Origin: Lentisphaerota bacterium
Lineage (GTDB): Bacteria > Verrucomicrobiota > Lentisphaeria > Victivallales > Victivallaceae
Length of the DNA: 64,000 bases
Direction of reading: 5' to 3'
Assembly: GCA_024225035.1 (NCBI GenBank)
Contig: JAAEMX010000001.1
Location: 56,657 to 120,656 of the forward strand
Shown: positions 1-8,760 of the stretch, one piece after another
How the letters are laid out: each line of letters opens with the position of its first letter
How positions within the stretch are numbered: position 1 is the first letter of the stretch
The notes under the pieces: model-generated
Databases searched by the model: none
The model's input: the letters and a program-made list of their open reading frames with translations, nothing else
Told to the model about the DNA's origin: nothing
Made by a program: the position numbers and the translations under genes

Positions 1-1
1 C

Positions 2-133
2 CGAGACCAGTTTTCCGAAGAGGAGCTTAGAACTATTTCAAGAACTTTTTATGCGCTTTTTGGGACAAACTTAAATAATATCGACTTGCGTTCAAATCGT
101 TCTAATATTGTTTATATGCCTGCTTCACGCTAA
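2..133 (+). CDS. 3' end of an unidentified gene, cut by the window edge
   Basis: An open frame runs from the window edge to TAA at 131-133 and gives 43 residues ending in VYMPASR. It has ordinary coding character (mixed charged and hydrophobic residues, no low complexity). It is too short to assign to a family and I do not recognise it. No clear terminator follows. An AAGGCT/AGCCTT inverted repeat lies near 207-226 but has no T-run after it. Confidence 0.5.
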   Translation, partial: RDQFSEEELRTISRTFYALFGTNLNNIDLRSNRSNIVYMPASR

Positions 134-288
134 GTTTTTGAGATAAATGATTTATCATAATTAAGCACCTGCCTGTTTTTTTGTGAATTAATATGAGGAA
201 AAATTAAGGCTCAGCACTTAGCCTTCTTGTTACTAAGCTTTTTGAGTCTATATTACCTTGGGAAAAGTATAAAAAGAAAGGTAGATGG

Positions 289-741
289 ATGATGAAAGTA
301 GTTTCCGGCGGACAGACCGGAGTTGACAGGGCTGCACTTGATGCAGCTGTTGATAGTGAGCTTGTTACCGGTGGTTGGTGTCCTAAGGGAAGAATCGCTG
401 AGGACGGTGTTATTGATATTAAGTACCCGCTGGAGGAAACAGCAACATCTCTCTACCAGGAACGCACTCGCAAAAATGTTGAAGACAGCGATGCGACACT
501 GATTATAAATGAAGGTAAATTGTCAGGTGGTACGGCCCTGACTGTAAAATGTGCCCAAACTGCAGAAAAGCCGGTTCTGGTAATTGACCCGAACGCCTCA
601 TCTTATAAACAGATAGAAACTTGGATAAAGCAGAACAACGTCAAGGTTTTAAATGTAGCCGGCCCAAGAGGCAGTACCAAGCCTGAGCTGTATGCTAAAG
701 CCTATGATTTTTTAAGAAATTTATTCAGCAGGTTTAAATGA
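289..741 (+). CDS. YpsA/putative molybdenum-carrier-like (Rossmann, LOG-related) protein
   Basis: The 150-residue protein begins with the motif VSGGQTGVDRAALD, which is diagnostic of the putative molybdenum carrier / YpsA-like family (nucleotide-binding Rossmann fold related to SLOG/LOG proteins). Further family features are GGWCPKGRIAEDG near residues 28-40, RTRKNVEDSDATLI near 59-72 and GTALT near 81-85. Length fits the family. GAAAGG at 276-281 sits 7 nt before the ATG at 289; a second in-frame ATG at 292 is equally possible. The 3' end overlaps the next gene by ATGA, so the two are translationally coupled. The molecular role of the family is unsettled; a nucleotide or nucleotide-derived ligand is likely. 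Family assignment is firm, function is not. Confidence 0.85.
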   Translation: MMKVVSGGQTGVDRAALDAAVDSELVTGGWCPKGRIAEDGVIDIKYPLEETATSLYQERTRKNVEDSDATLIINEGKLSGGTALTVKCAQTAEKPVLVIDPNASSYKQIETWIKQNNVKVLNVAGPRGSTKPELYAKAYDFLRNLFSRFK

Positions 742-1586
742 AGAACTGGAATACAAGTGAAATATTACGCCTGATGCAGGAATGCGGTCGCATAGCGATG
801 CATTATTACGACAATCCGCCGTTGGAAATTAAAGCGGATAAGTCAGTTGTGACTGCTGCAGATAAAGAAATTGAAAAATATTTATCAGAAGTATTCGATC
901 GCCCTGAAGACGGGGTTTATCTCATTGGGGAAGAGACTGTCAATACTCGTTCGCGTGAATATGTTGGAAACGCTCTTAAAGGAACTGCGTGGATTGTAGA
1001 TCCGATTGACGGAACTGCACCATATTCAGTACATTTCCCCGCCTGGGGAATTTCGATAGCACTGATGGTTAATGGTGTTATCACTGAGGGGGCAGTATTT
1101 CTGCCGCCGCAAAACGAATGTCTGATGACCGACGGGGATAATGTGCTTCACTGTAACGATGTTGCAGGAAGCGCTGAACTTGTTCCGTTTGAATTTAAGA
1201 AACATTCATTAAGCGTTGACGGCTGCATAAGTATATCACAGCTTGGAGCTAAGTATGGAAGGTTCACAATGCCAAATCAGGTTTTTGCCTGGAGTGGGTG
1301 TGTTGCTTCTTTTTACAGCGTTTTTACAGGCAGAATCCTGGCCTATGTAGCTTCGGTTAAAATTTGGGATATTGCCGCGTCTCTGGCTTTGCTTAAGCGT
1401 TCAGGGATGGTAGGAATGAGTACAGACGGAAGAGAGTTGACCTGCAGCGTATGCGACGGGTTATTTGATTTGGATTTTGACGGGAAACATTGCTGGAAGT
1501 TGAAAGGTATGGCAGTTGTGGCGCCAAGCCGAGAAGCTGTCGATTACGTAATTAATAATTCAGAAATTTCGGACAATAAAAAATGA
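738..1586 (+). CDS. Inositol monophosphatase / CysQ-family phosphatase
   Basis: The 282-residue protein belongs to the Mg-dependent, Li-sensitive phosphatase family (inositol monophosphatase, fructose-1,6-bisphosphatase, 3'-phosphoadenosine-5'-phosphate phosphatase). Metal ligands are visible as GEE at residues 64-66 and the DPIDGT motif at 88-93 (here followed by APY rather than the usual NF or NY), plus the C-terminal WDIAASLALL motif around 210-220. Length is typical. It overlaps its upstream neighbour by ATGA and the rimO start by four bases, so it sits inside a tight operon. The substrate cannot be decided from sequence; inositol-1-phosphate, PAP or a sugar phosphate are all possible. 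Confidence 0.85.
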   Translation: MKNWNTSEILRLMQECGRIAMHYYDNPPLEIKADKSVVTAADKEIEKYLSEVFDRPEDGVYLIGEETVNTRSREYVGNALKGTAWIVDPIDGTAPYSVHFPAWGISIALMVNGVITEGAVFLPPQNECLMTDGDNVLHCNDVAGSAELVPFEFKKHSLSVDGCISISQLGAKYGRFTMPNQVFAWSGCVASFYSVFTGRILAYVASVKIWDIAASLALLKRSGMVGMSTDGRELTCSVCDGLFDLDFDGKHCWKLKGMAVVAPSREAVDYVINNSEISDNKK

Positions 1587-2950
1587 CTGCAAAACGTAAG
1601 AAAATTGCTCCCGGCCTGGTATATATAGCCAGTCTTGGATGCCCAAAGAATCTTGTAGATACTGAAGTAATGGCTGGCGTACTGGTTAGCGAAGGCTGGG
1701 GTCTGACTTTCAGCCCAGACGATGCAGATGTTTTTCTCGTAAACACCTGCGCATTTATACCACCTGCCAGAGAAGAGGCTTCAGAAGTCTTAACACAGGT
1801 AACTGCCTGGAAAAAACAGAATCCGAGACACCGCAAAGTTGTAGTAACCGGTTGCCTTGTGCAATGGGAACACATGGAACGTTTTCATAACGAATTCCCT
1901 GCAGTTGACCTTTGGGCCGGTATTGATGAAATTCCTAGTATCGGCAAAATTATGAAAAATCTGGTGAACGGAAAAATTGCTGACCGCAGAATAATGTGCA
2001 GCTGTGACCCAATGTTCATCTATGATGATGAGATGCCGCGTTTGAAGCTGACTTTGCCGCATGTAGCTTACATCAAAATTTGCGATGGTTGTGATAATCG
2101 TTGCTCATATTGCGCTATTCCTAACATAAGAGGTGATCTGCGCAGCCGTCCAATTGATTCAATTATAAGAGAAGCACATAACCTGCTCGAAGGCGGTGCG
2201 CGCGAATTGTTGGTAATGGCTCAGGACACTACAGCATTTGGCATGGATAATGACCGTGGCGAAAGCTTTGCGAAACTGTTGCGTGAGCTTGACCAAATCA
2301 ATGGTGATCACTGGTTGCGTGTGCTTTACACTCATCCGGCTCATTTTAATGATAAGGTAATTGATGTTTTCAACAGCTCTAAGCACTTGCTGCCGTATAT
2401 CGATATTCCGCTGCAGCATATTTCAGAGAACATCCTCAGCCGGATGGGGCGCTTGATTTCAGGCGCTGATACTCGAAAACTTATGACAAAAATCCGCAAA
2501 GAAATTCCTGATATGGCGGTTCGTACAACTTTCATTACCGGGTTTCCAGGCGAAACAGAAGACAATTACAAGGAATTGAAAGATTTTGCTGCTGAACAAC
2601 AGTTCGAACGCCTTGGCGTCTTTGCCTTTTACCCGGAACCGGGAACTCCAGCTGCCGACTTTGAGGATCAGGTGCCGCATGAAGTCGCTGAGCAGCGGGC
2701 TGCAGAAATAATGCAGCAGCAAGCTAAAATTTCATTAAATTTTAATCAAGGGCTTGTCGGAACGACATTTGATGTTATTATTGATTTTATAGAGAAGGAC
2801 AAAGCTGTCGGCAGAACCTATATGGATGCGCCGGAAATAGATAACGTTGTCATGCTGCCTGATGCGGCAAATTTGCAGGCCGGAGATTTCTGTAAGGCTA
2901 AAATAACCGCTGCCACAGAATACGAGTTGACAGCTAAGGTGGTTGATTAA
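1583..2950 (+). CDS. rimO: Ribosomal protein S12 methylthiotransferase RimO
   Basis: The 455-residue radical-SAM enzyme adds a methylthio group to an aspartate of ribosomal protein S12. N-terminal UPF0004 domain: YIASLGCPKNLVDTEVM with cluster cysteines at about 20, 56 and 91. The central radical-SAM CxxxCxxC motif is C170, C174 and C177 (CDNRCSYC). A TRAM domain occupies roughly the last 65 residues. The LGCPKNLVD signature favours RimO over the tRNA enzymes MiaB and MtaB. ATGA overlap with the upstream phosphatase gene; pgsA follows after 15 bp, so these are co-transcribed. Length is normal and all cluster cysteines are present. Confidence 0.95.
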   Translation: MTAKRKKIAPGLVYIASLGCPKNLVDTEVMAGVLVSEGWGLTFSPDDADVFLVNTCAFIPPAREEASEVLTQVTAWKKQNPRHRKVVVTGCLVQWEHMERFHNEFPAVDLWAGIDEIPSIGKIMKNLVNGKIADRRIMCSCDPMFIYDDEMPRLKLTLPHVAYIKICDGCDNRCSYCAIPNIRGDLRSRPIDSIIREAHNLLEGGARELLVMAQDTTAFGMDNDRGESFAKLLRELDQINGDHWLRVLYTHPAHFNDKVIDVFNSSKHLLPYIDIPLQHISENILSRMGRLISGADTRKLMTKIRKEIPDMAVRTTFITGFPGETEDNYKELKDFAAEQQFERLGVFAFYPEPGTPAADFEDQVPHEVAEQRAAEIMQQQAKISLNFNQGLVGTTFDVIIDFIEKDKAVGRTYMDAPEIDNVVMLPDAANLQAGDFCKAKITAATEYELTAKVVD

Positions 2951-2965
2951 TAGAGAAGGGAAAAA

Positions 2966-3568
2966 ATGAATCTTGCTAACTCATTAACCATCGCCAGAAT
3001 TGTACTGATTTATATCTTTATGATTCTTGCAGCAAATGCGGGTGGAGAAATTGGTCCCGGACATTATGGGCCGCTGGTTCTGCGAATCATTGCGTTCGTT
3101 GTTGCATTGCTGGCCGCATTTACTGATCTTGCTGATGGTTATATTGCCAGAAGATACAATCAGGTCACTGATTTCGGAAAACTCATGGATCCTTTGGCTG
3201 ATAAAATATTCATGGTAACTACCATGTTGATGGTAGTGGAGTACGAACTTATGCCTGCCTGGATCGTTGTTGTAATAATTTCCCGCGAATTTCTGGTTAC
3301 CGGTTTGAGAATGCTGGCGATTCAGAAAGGTGAAGTTATTGCTGCTGACGGTTGGGGTAAGGCCAAGACATTCATGCAGATGATCATGATTTTTGTAGCG
3401 GGTCTTTCATGGCTGACTATTTTTGACTTGAGATCAGATGTCCTTTGGGGATTTCAGGTCTGGAGTATCTGGAGTGTTTGCCTATGGATAATTGCTGCAA
3501 TAACAGTTTGGTCTGGAATGGGATATTTCGTTAAATATCGCCATTTATATCTTTGCAAACTTGATTGA
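2966..3568 (+). CDS. pgsA: CDP-diacylglycerol--glycerol-3-phosphate 3-phosphatidyltransferase
   Basis: The 200-residue integral membrane CDP-alcohol phosphatidyltransferase makes phosphatidylglycerol phosphate, the first committed step to phosphatidylglycerol and cardiolipin. The complete catalytic motif D54-LA-D57-G58-YI-A61-R62, G71, D75, D79 is present. About five or six hydrophobic segments fit the family. Length and the N-terminal NLANSLTIARI match PgsA. GAAGGG lies 5 nt before the ATG. It is the last gene of the operon: the terminator at 3582-3611 follows directly. Confidence 0.93.
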   Translation: MNLANSLTIARIVLIYIFMILAANAGGEIGPGHYGPLVLRIIAFVVALLAAFTDLADGYIARRYNQVTDFGKLMDPLADKIFMVTTMLMVVEYELMPAWIVVVIISREFLVTGLRMLAIQKGEVIAADGWGKAKTFMQMIMIFVAGLSWLTIFDLRSDVLWGFQVWSIWSVCLWIIAAITVWSGMGYFVKYRHLYLCKLD

Positions 3569-3581
3569 TGATACATTCCAG

Positions 3582-3611
3582 GCCCCGGTCAATTTGACCG
3601 GGGCTTTTTTT
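3582..3611 (+). terminator. Intrinsic terminator after pgsA
   Basis: Perfect 9-bp stem GCCCCGGTC (3582-3590) and GACCGGGGC (3596-3604) with an AATTT loop, followed by seven T. It ends the pgsA operon; the convergent amt gene stops just downstream at 3617. Confidence 0.92.
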
Positions 3612-3616
3612 ATATA

Positions 3617-4937
3617 TCATTGCAAGGTAAAAATCTGAAATCCGCTGTAAGCTTCCATTCCATGTTCTCCAATATCAAGTCCACGCATTTCTTCGTCACG
3701 CCCAACTCGAATGCCGCAAGTGCATTTCAGAACCAGGAATATAGTCAGTGCGCAGGTGAGACTTGCGACTCCGATTACAGAAACCCCCAAAAGCTGTGTA
3801 ACAAATGATTTGCCGTCCACAAATATGCCGACAGCCAACGTGCCCCATATTCCGTTTATAAGATGGACAGACACAGCTCCGACCGGGTCATCCAGTCTAA
3901 GCTTATCTATAATTAAAACAGCTACCACAACCAAAGCCCCGGCAAACATACCAATGAATATAGTGTATTTTATCGGGATGACATCAGCTCCAGCGGTTAT
4001 CGCAACTAAGCCGGCAAGGTAGCCGTTTAAAACCATTGACAAATCAGGCTTGCTTTGAATGAACCATGACACAATCATTGAGCTGATTATCCCTGAGGCC
4101 GCTGCTAGAGTGGTTGTAACCATCACATATGGGATCGGCGGATAGCACTGAACCGCCGTTAAAACCGAACCAGCCCAGCCACAACAAAAATACACCGATT
4201 GCAGCAAGCGGCAGACTGTGACCGGGGATTGGCCTGCATATGCCATTGACATATTTGCCTAATCTTGGCCCCAGTACTACAATTCCTGCCAGAGCGGCCC
4301 AGCCGCCGACAGAGTGTACAAATGTTGAGCCCGCAAAATCGTGGAATCCAAGATCATAAAGCCAGCCTTTACCCCATCCCCACGAACCGATTACCGGATA
4401 CACAAACGACACGTATATTGCGGAGAAAATCAGAAATGGGCCAAGCTTTATACGTTCAGCTACAGCTCCTGATACGATTGTAGCTGCTGTCGCTGCGAAC
4501 ATGCCCTGAAACAGGAAATCTGTCCAATAGGTGTATTGGCCAGACGCATAACCTGCAAGTCCAGCTTCTCCGGCAGGGCAATTTAAGCCCAAGCCGTTAA
4601 AGCCTAATATATTGGCAATTCCCCAGTTGGCGTCAGGATACATCAGGCTAAAACCGATAGCAGCATAGCTAATCAGGCCTATAGCAACTACTGCTGTATT
4701 TTTGAATAAAATATTTACAGTATTTTTCGCTCTGGTCAACCCTGTTTCCAAGGCTGCAAAGCCAAGGTGCATAACAAAAACAAGAGCGGCTGCTATGACG
4801 ATCCATAAATTGTTGATTGCAAACATAGCCGCATTTACATCCGGCACAGCAGTTAATTCGGCTGCAGAAGCAGGCAGTATAATGCTTCCAATCAGTAAAA
4901 TTGCAGTGGTAATTTTAAGCAATGAAAAAGTTTTCAT
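3617..4937 (-). pseudogene. amt: Ammonium transporter, split by a frameshift
   Basis: Two overlapping reading frames on the - strand together make one Amt/MEP/Rh ammonium channel. The first (4937 down to 4044) has a signal peptide ending near ASAA, the pore motifs and the twin-His region FHDFAGSTFVHSVGGWAAL, and runs to WFGFNGGSVLSADP before losing similarity. The second (open to 3617) resumes in the +1 frame at YVMVTTTLAAASG and continues through MVLNGYLAGLVAITAG to the C-terminal DxGEHGMEAY motif. The break lies at about 4115-4140. A single 1-nt gain or 2-nt loss explains it, and no homopolymer is present. The joined protein would be about 440 residues, normal for Amt. It could be a real inactivation or a base-calling error in the assembly. 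glnK lies 58 bp upstream in the same operon. Confidence 0.85.
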
Positions 4938-4995
4938 AATACTAATTCTTTTTATTAATTGTTTATAGCTCTTTAATTGTAAATTATTCTAAGCA

Positions 4996-5337
4996 CTAAC
5001 CAATCGCTTTATTGCCAGTTTCTCCGGTGCGTATCCTGATGCATTGACTCAAAGTTTGAACAAAGATTTTACCGTCTCCTATGTTGCCGGTTTTTGCTCC
5101 GGCTATAATCGCTTCAATTGTTGGATCGATGAACTTTTCATTTACAGCAATTTCAAGTCTTACTTTCTTGAGCAGATTAACTTCGATATCAGCACCACGG
5201 TAGTTTTCGTGATAGCCGCGCTGCTGTCCACAGCCTAATGCATTGGTTATGGACATCTTGTGTACATCTCTTTTGTACAGTTCCTGCTTGACGGCACTAA
5301 GCCTTTCCGGCTTGATGTAAGCAATTATTAGTTTCAT
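4996..5337 (-). CDS. glnK: Nitrogen regulatory protein P-II (GlnB/GlnK)
   Basis: The 113-residue P-II signal protein senses 2-oxoglutarate and ATP/ADP and controls ammonium uptake by binding the Amt trimer. It starts [13 protein letters not shown], contains the T-loop segment with the uridylylatable-type tyrosine in [10 protein letters not shown], and ends with the GDGKIFV ATP-binding strand. An upstream ATG at 5352 is in frame, but GGAG eight to nine nt before the ATG at 5337 selects the canonical N-terminus used here. Linkage to amt supports the GlnK class. The operon is preceded by a sigma-54 promoter (5376-5391), consistent with nitrogen control. Confidence 0.94.
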   Translation of the reverse strand: MKLIIAYIKPERLSAVKQELYKRDVHKMSITNALGCGQQRGYHENYRGADIEVNLLKKVRLEIAVNEKFIDPTIEAIIAGAKTGNIGDGKIFVQTLSQCIRIRTGETGNKAIG

Positions 5338-5375
5338 GACATATTTCTCCATTTTAGTTTGAATGACTTTTCTAA

Positions 5376-5391
5376 AGCAGATACTATGCCA
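5376..5391 (-). promoter_or_regulatory. Sigma-54 (-24/-12) promoter of glnK-amt
   Basis: Read on the - strand the 16 bases are TGGCATAGTATCTGCT. The -24 GG and -12 GC have exactly the spacing of the RpoN consensus (TGGCAC-N5-TTGCW), with TGGCA intact and CTGCT at -12. The predicted transcript start is near 5365, leaving a leader of about 28 nt before the glnK ATG at 5337. glnK-amt is a classic sigma-54 target, which supports the call independently. Confidence 0.8.
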
Positions 5392-5444
5392 AAAACAATT
5401 TGAGGGGGGATTTGAGCTTAAGGAAAAATTCGGCTGGTATAATT

Positions 5445-5480
5445 GTTACATAACTGTAAAAACAAAAATGTAACAGTAAC
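5445..5480. promoter_or_regulatory. Inverted repeat upstream of the sigma-54 promoter, candidate enhancer site
   Basis: GTTACAT (5445-5451) and ATGTAAC (5468-5474) form a perfect 7-bp inverted repeat with 23 bp between centres. Another GTAAC follows at 5476-5480. The site lies about 80-115 bp upstream of the predicted glnK start, the usual position for an NtrC-type enhancer-binding protein. The sequence is not the enterobacterial NtrC consensus, so the cognate activator is unknown. Confidence 0.45.
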
Positions 5481-5581
5481 AAAAAGGGAGTACATATTTG
5501 AAGGACTGAAAATTACAAAATTGTACAAAAACACCATTGTTGATATTTCTGCACAATTGTAAGAACATTAAATGGAGCTGT

Positions 5582-6721
5582 CTAGCGTACGCAGCAATTT
5601 TTTAAAATCCTTTGTATTTTTGACAGGAAAATCTCATTCGCGTTTTCAGGTACGCCATAGTCAGCTAGCGATGAATGTCCTGATGTGTGTAAGGCCTTCA
5701 CAATACATATTTTAACCTCTTGGTTATTAGGGGCCAGTTGAGCCAGGTCATTTTTAACAAACAGGTTATCATAGTCATTAGAGGCGACAAAGATTACATT
5801 TTTACCGACAGAGAGTGACTGTGCTCCCATAGAAGATTTATGAACTATGAAAACATCACTGATAGTAGATAATTCTATCGTGTTATAGGTAGAATCAGCG
5901 ATTATTATATTTTTCGCATTCAGCGACTCGATAACAGATTTCTCAATGCTGCCGTCTGTTTTGGGGTGATATGTTACAACTGCTTTCACGTCTGGCAATG
6001 AATTCATGGCATCTGCAAACTCTTTGAAATAAACTTCGTAATCATCAGTCGTATCCCCGGCGAAAACGACAACTTCTTCCTTAGGAGATATTCCAAGCTT
6101 TTCTCTGATCTGTTCCGGTTTTGCTTCTTTATAGGTTTTGCTCCAGATGTTTAATGAAGGTGCTCCGGCAACAACCACATTTGCATGGTACTTTTTAGAG
6201 ACTTGCTGGAAGCTTTCCTTAATCTTGTCTGCAGTAATAAATAATGAGTTAACACTTCGCAGTTTTTCAAGAAACGGATCAACGTATGTAGAGTTTTTAA
6301 GCAAGTCGAAATTATCGTAGTATGCTATTTTATACGCATCATAGATACAGTCTGCAAGTTGCGCTAAAGCTGCACTGGACATTCCAGTTACGATTACTTT
6401 AGGGTTTACGTTTGCTACCAGAAAAACAACGTCTTTTTTTGACAGTAGTTCTGATCTGCTTTTGATAAACGTTTCATTATTAAAGTCAGTAAGTTCAGCA
6501 GAGTATTTGTGCATCAGATTATCTGATGTATTGAATACATCATAGGCTTTGCCAATTCCAATGATTTCAGATGAAATATGATTTTGATCAAGAACAGTTT
6601 TGACTTCTTTAAAGGAATTAGCGTCCCCGTAATCGTAAGAGAGAAATAGTACATCTGCCGCAATAATGCTTTGAATACAGATTATAAATGCACAAAAAAT
6701 GACTGCAATATACTTTAGCAT
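5582..6721 (-). CDS. Secreted GT-B-fold-like protein of unknown function
   Basis: The protein is 379 residues from the ATG at 6721, which is preceded by GGAGG; an in-frame ATG at 6766 lacks a ribosome site and would bury the signal sequence. The N-terminus is a clear signal peptide ending near IIAAD. The rest resembles the two Rossmann domains of GT-B glycosyltransferases and UDP-GlcNAc 2-epimerase-like proteins: VVVFAGDTTDDYEVYFKEF around 220-240, AVVTYHPKTDGS, and the C-terminal-domain pattern STISDVFIVHKSSMGAQSL. A nucleotide-sugar enzyme exported across the membrane would be unusual because donors are cytoplasmic, so it may have lost glycosyltransfer activity. No operon partner is evident. 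Confidence 0.6.
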   Translation of the reverse strand: MLKYIAVIFCAFIICIQSIIAADVLFLSYDYGDANSFKEVKTVLDQNHISSEIIGIGKAYDVFNTSDNLMHKYSAELTDFNNETFIKSRSELLSKKDVVFLVANVNPKVIVTGMSSAALAQLADCIYDAYKIAYYDNFDLLKNSTYVDPFLEKLRSVNSLFITADKIKESFQQVSKKYHANVVVAGAPSLNIWSKTYKEAKPEQIREKLGISPKEEVVVFAGDTTDDYEVYFKEFADAMNSLPDVKAVVTYHPKTDGSIEKSVIESLNAKNIIIADSTYNTIELSTISDVFIVHKSSMGAQSLSVGKNVIFVASNDYDNLFVKNDLAQLAPNNQEVKICIVKALHTSGHSSLADYGVPENANEIFLSKIQRILKNCCVR

Positions 6722-6815
6722 GTGTCCTCCATTGCTGTTTCTTGATTTGCTAAATAATAATAGCATTTTCTAAGATAGCTTAATGGATAATTTTGTCAAT
6801 GGCAGGAATGCAACT

Positions 6816-7154
6816 TTACATTTCAGAATCAAGACTGACGTGGCAATAAGGGCATTCATTGATATTATCGGGAAATTTTTTTGGAGGTTTTAAGGTCGTA
6901 GTTCTACTATTTTCTACAATATAAGCTAAGCTGTTTTTGCAGCTGGGACAAATAATTCTTTTGCTTATTGAATAACTCCCAGCAAGAAGCAGTATAATTA
7001 CAGTTAATATAATCAAGCCAAAGAAAAGAACAATAGGGTATAGTATTGCAAATATTAACAAAGAAGAGATATCAAGGACGCAAATTAGAACTTCAGCTTG
7101 GTATAGTTGATAATTCTTATTTAATATCTTATCAAAATGTTCCCTGATCGTCAT
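6816..7154 (-). CDS. Small membrane protein with a zinc ribbon
   Basis: The protein is 112 residues from the ATG at 7154. An in-frame ATG at 7205 falls inside the ahcY terminator hairpin and is unlikely. Two hydrophobic helices (about residues 26-45 and 47-63) are followed by CPSC near 71-74 and CPYC near 103-106, a four-cysteine zinc ribbon. I recognise no family beyond this. It lies just downstream of ahcY but after that operon's terminator, so it is probably transcribed separately. AAAGG lies very close to the start codon. Confidence 0.55.
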   Translation of the reverse strand: MTIREHFDKILNKNYQLYQAEVLICVLDISSLLIFAILYPIVLFFGLIILTVIILLLAGSYSISKRIICPSCKNSLAYIVENSRTTTLKPPKKFPDNINECPYCHVSLDSEM

Positions 7155-7178
7155 ACCTTTTACCCCATAAGTATAACT

Positions 7179-7204
7179 AAAAAATGGCCCGCATTTGCGG
7201 GCCA
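7179..7204 (-). terminator. Intrinsic terminator of the metK-adenosine kinase-ahcY operon
   Basis: On the - strand an 8-bp stem TGGCCCGC / GCGGGCCA (7204-7197 with 7192-7185) has a four-base loop and is followed by a run of T (A at 7179-7184 on the + strand). It lies 15 bp after the ahcY stop codon. Confidence 0.9.
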
Positions 7205-7218
7205 TGAAATAATACTGA

Positions 7219-8625
7219 TTAGTAGCGGTAGTGCTCCGGTTTGTACGGGCCTTCTACCGGCACGCCGATGTAATCGGCTTGTTCCTGACTCATAACAGTC
7301 AGTTTTGCCCCAAGTTTTTCGAGGTGGAGCTGGGCGACTTCTTCGTCAAGCTTTTTGCTGAGGCGGAAAACGCCGACTTCACGGTCAGAATTGGCAGCGA
7401 TATCAATCTGCGCCAAAGTCTGATTTGTGAAGCTGTTTGACATTACAAAGCTGGGATGACCAGTGGCACAACCGAGGTTAACCAGACGGCCTTCAGCCAG
7501 CATGTAAATGCAGTGTCCGTCCGGGAAGCTGAAGCGATGAACCGGGCATTCACAGCCTTTGATCTCTTCTTTGACGACACCTGGCATGTTTTCGAGTTTT
7601 GCAATCTGAATTTCGTTGTCGAAGTGACCAATATTACAAACAATCGCCTGATCTTTCATTTTGCTCATGTGTTCAGCAGTGATGATGTCCTTGTTGCCGG
7701 TAGTGGTGACGTAAACGTCAGCATAGGGCAGGGCATCTTCTACTGTAGTGACTTTGAAACCAGCCATGCAGGCCTGTAAAGCACAGATTGGATCAACTTC
7801 GCTGACCATTACCTGAGCGCGCTCGTTGCGCATGGCTTCGGCACAGCCTTTACCAACATCGCCATATCCGCAAATCATGGCAGTTTTGCCAGAAAGCAGC
7901 ACATCCATGGCGCGTTTGATACCGTCAGTCAGAGAGTGACGACAGCCATAAACGTTGTCGAACTTGCTCTTAGTAACAGAGTCATTAACATTAATAGCCT
8001 GGAAAAGCAGTTCGCCGCGTTCTTCCATCTGAACCAGACGGTGAACGCCGGTAGTAGTTTCTTCAGAAACACCTTTCATGTCGGCAGCAACTTTGTGCCA
8101 GTGCTGCGGATCTTCAGCCAGTACTTTTTTGAGCAGGTTGTTGATGGCTTGAAGTTCCTGGTTATCAGTAGGCTCATCGAGAATTGACGCGTCATCTTCA
8201 GCAGCGTAACCGCGATGAATCAGCAGAGTGGCGTCGCCGCCGTCATCAACGATCTGTTCAGGGCCTGAGCCGTCGGGCCATGTCAGGGCGCGATAAGTGC
8301 ATTCCCAGTACTCTTCCAGAGTTTCACCTTTCCAGGCAAAAACCGGAATTCCTGCTTTGGCTATCGCAGCCGCAGCATGATCCTGAGTTGAGAAAATATT
8401 GCATGAAGCCCAACGGATGTCAGCGCCGAGAGCTACCAGAGTTTCAATTAGAACCGCAGTCTGAATGGTCATATGCAGACTGCCCATAATTTTGATGCCT
8501 TTGAGCGGCTGTTGTTCGCCGTATTTGGCGCGTGTAGACATCAGGCCGGGCATTTCGTGCTCAGCAATATCGAGTTCCTTGCGACCGAAGTCGGCAAGAG
8601 ATATATCAGCAATTTTATAATCCAT
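7219..8625 (-). CDS. ahcY: Adenosylhomocysteinase (S-adenosyl-L-homocysteine hydrolase)
   Basis: The 468-residue cytoplasmic NAD-dependent enzyme splits S-adenosylhomocysteine into adenosine and homocysteine. Visible features are the N-terminal EMPGLMSTR, the substrate-site segment around [16 protein letters not shown], the Rossmann motif [14 protein letters not shown], and the C-terminal [11 protein letters not shown], which matches the KxxxYRY end that closes the NAD site of the neighbouring subunit. A TTG at 8640 and an ATG at 8631 are in frame, but GGAG nine nt before the ATG at 8625 decides the start. It is the last gene of the operon with metK and an adenosine-kinase-like gene. Confidence 0.96.
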   Translation of the reverse strand: MDYKIADISLADFGRKELDIAEHEMPGLMSTRAKYGEQQPLKGIKIMGSLHMTIQTAVLIETLVALGADIRWASCNIFSTQDHAAAAIAKAGIPVFAWKGETLEEYWECTYRALTWPDGSGPEQIVDDGGDATLLIHRGYAAEDDASILDEPTDNQELQAINNLLKKVLAEDPQHWHKVAADMKGVSEETTTGVHRLVQMEERGELLFQAINVNDSVTKSKFDNVYGCRHSLTDGIKRAMDVLLSGKTAMICGYGDVGKGCAEAMRNERAQVMVSEVDPICALQACMAGFKVTTVEDALPYADVYVTTTGNKDIITAEHMSKMKDQAIVCNIGHFDNEIQIAKLENMPGVVKEEIKGCECPVHRFSFPDGHCIYMLAEGRLVNLGCATGHPSFVMSNSFTNQTLAQIDIAANSDREVGVFRLSKKLDEEVAQLHLEKLGAKLTVMSQEQADYIGVPVEGPYKPEHYRY

Positions 8626-8760
8626 TTTCATCTTCTCCAATAGATAGGTTAACGGTCATTATTTATGCATAAAAAGGGGATTCAGGTTATGAGTAAGGAC
8701 TAGAATCCACCCGCTTTTTCAAGCATTTTTCCGCATAATTCTGTAAACGCCGTTCGCATA

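Noticed and set aside
1552..1875. Long antisense frames inside rimO, ahcY, metK, leuA and other genes
   Set aside because: They lie opposite strongly conserved genes, show no domain features and have no ribosome sites.
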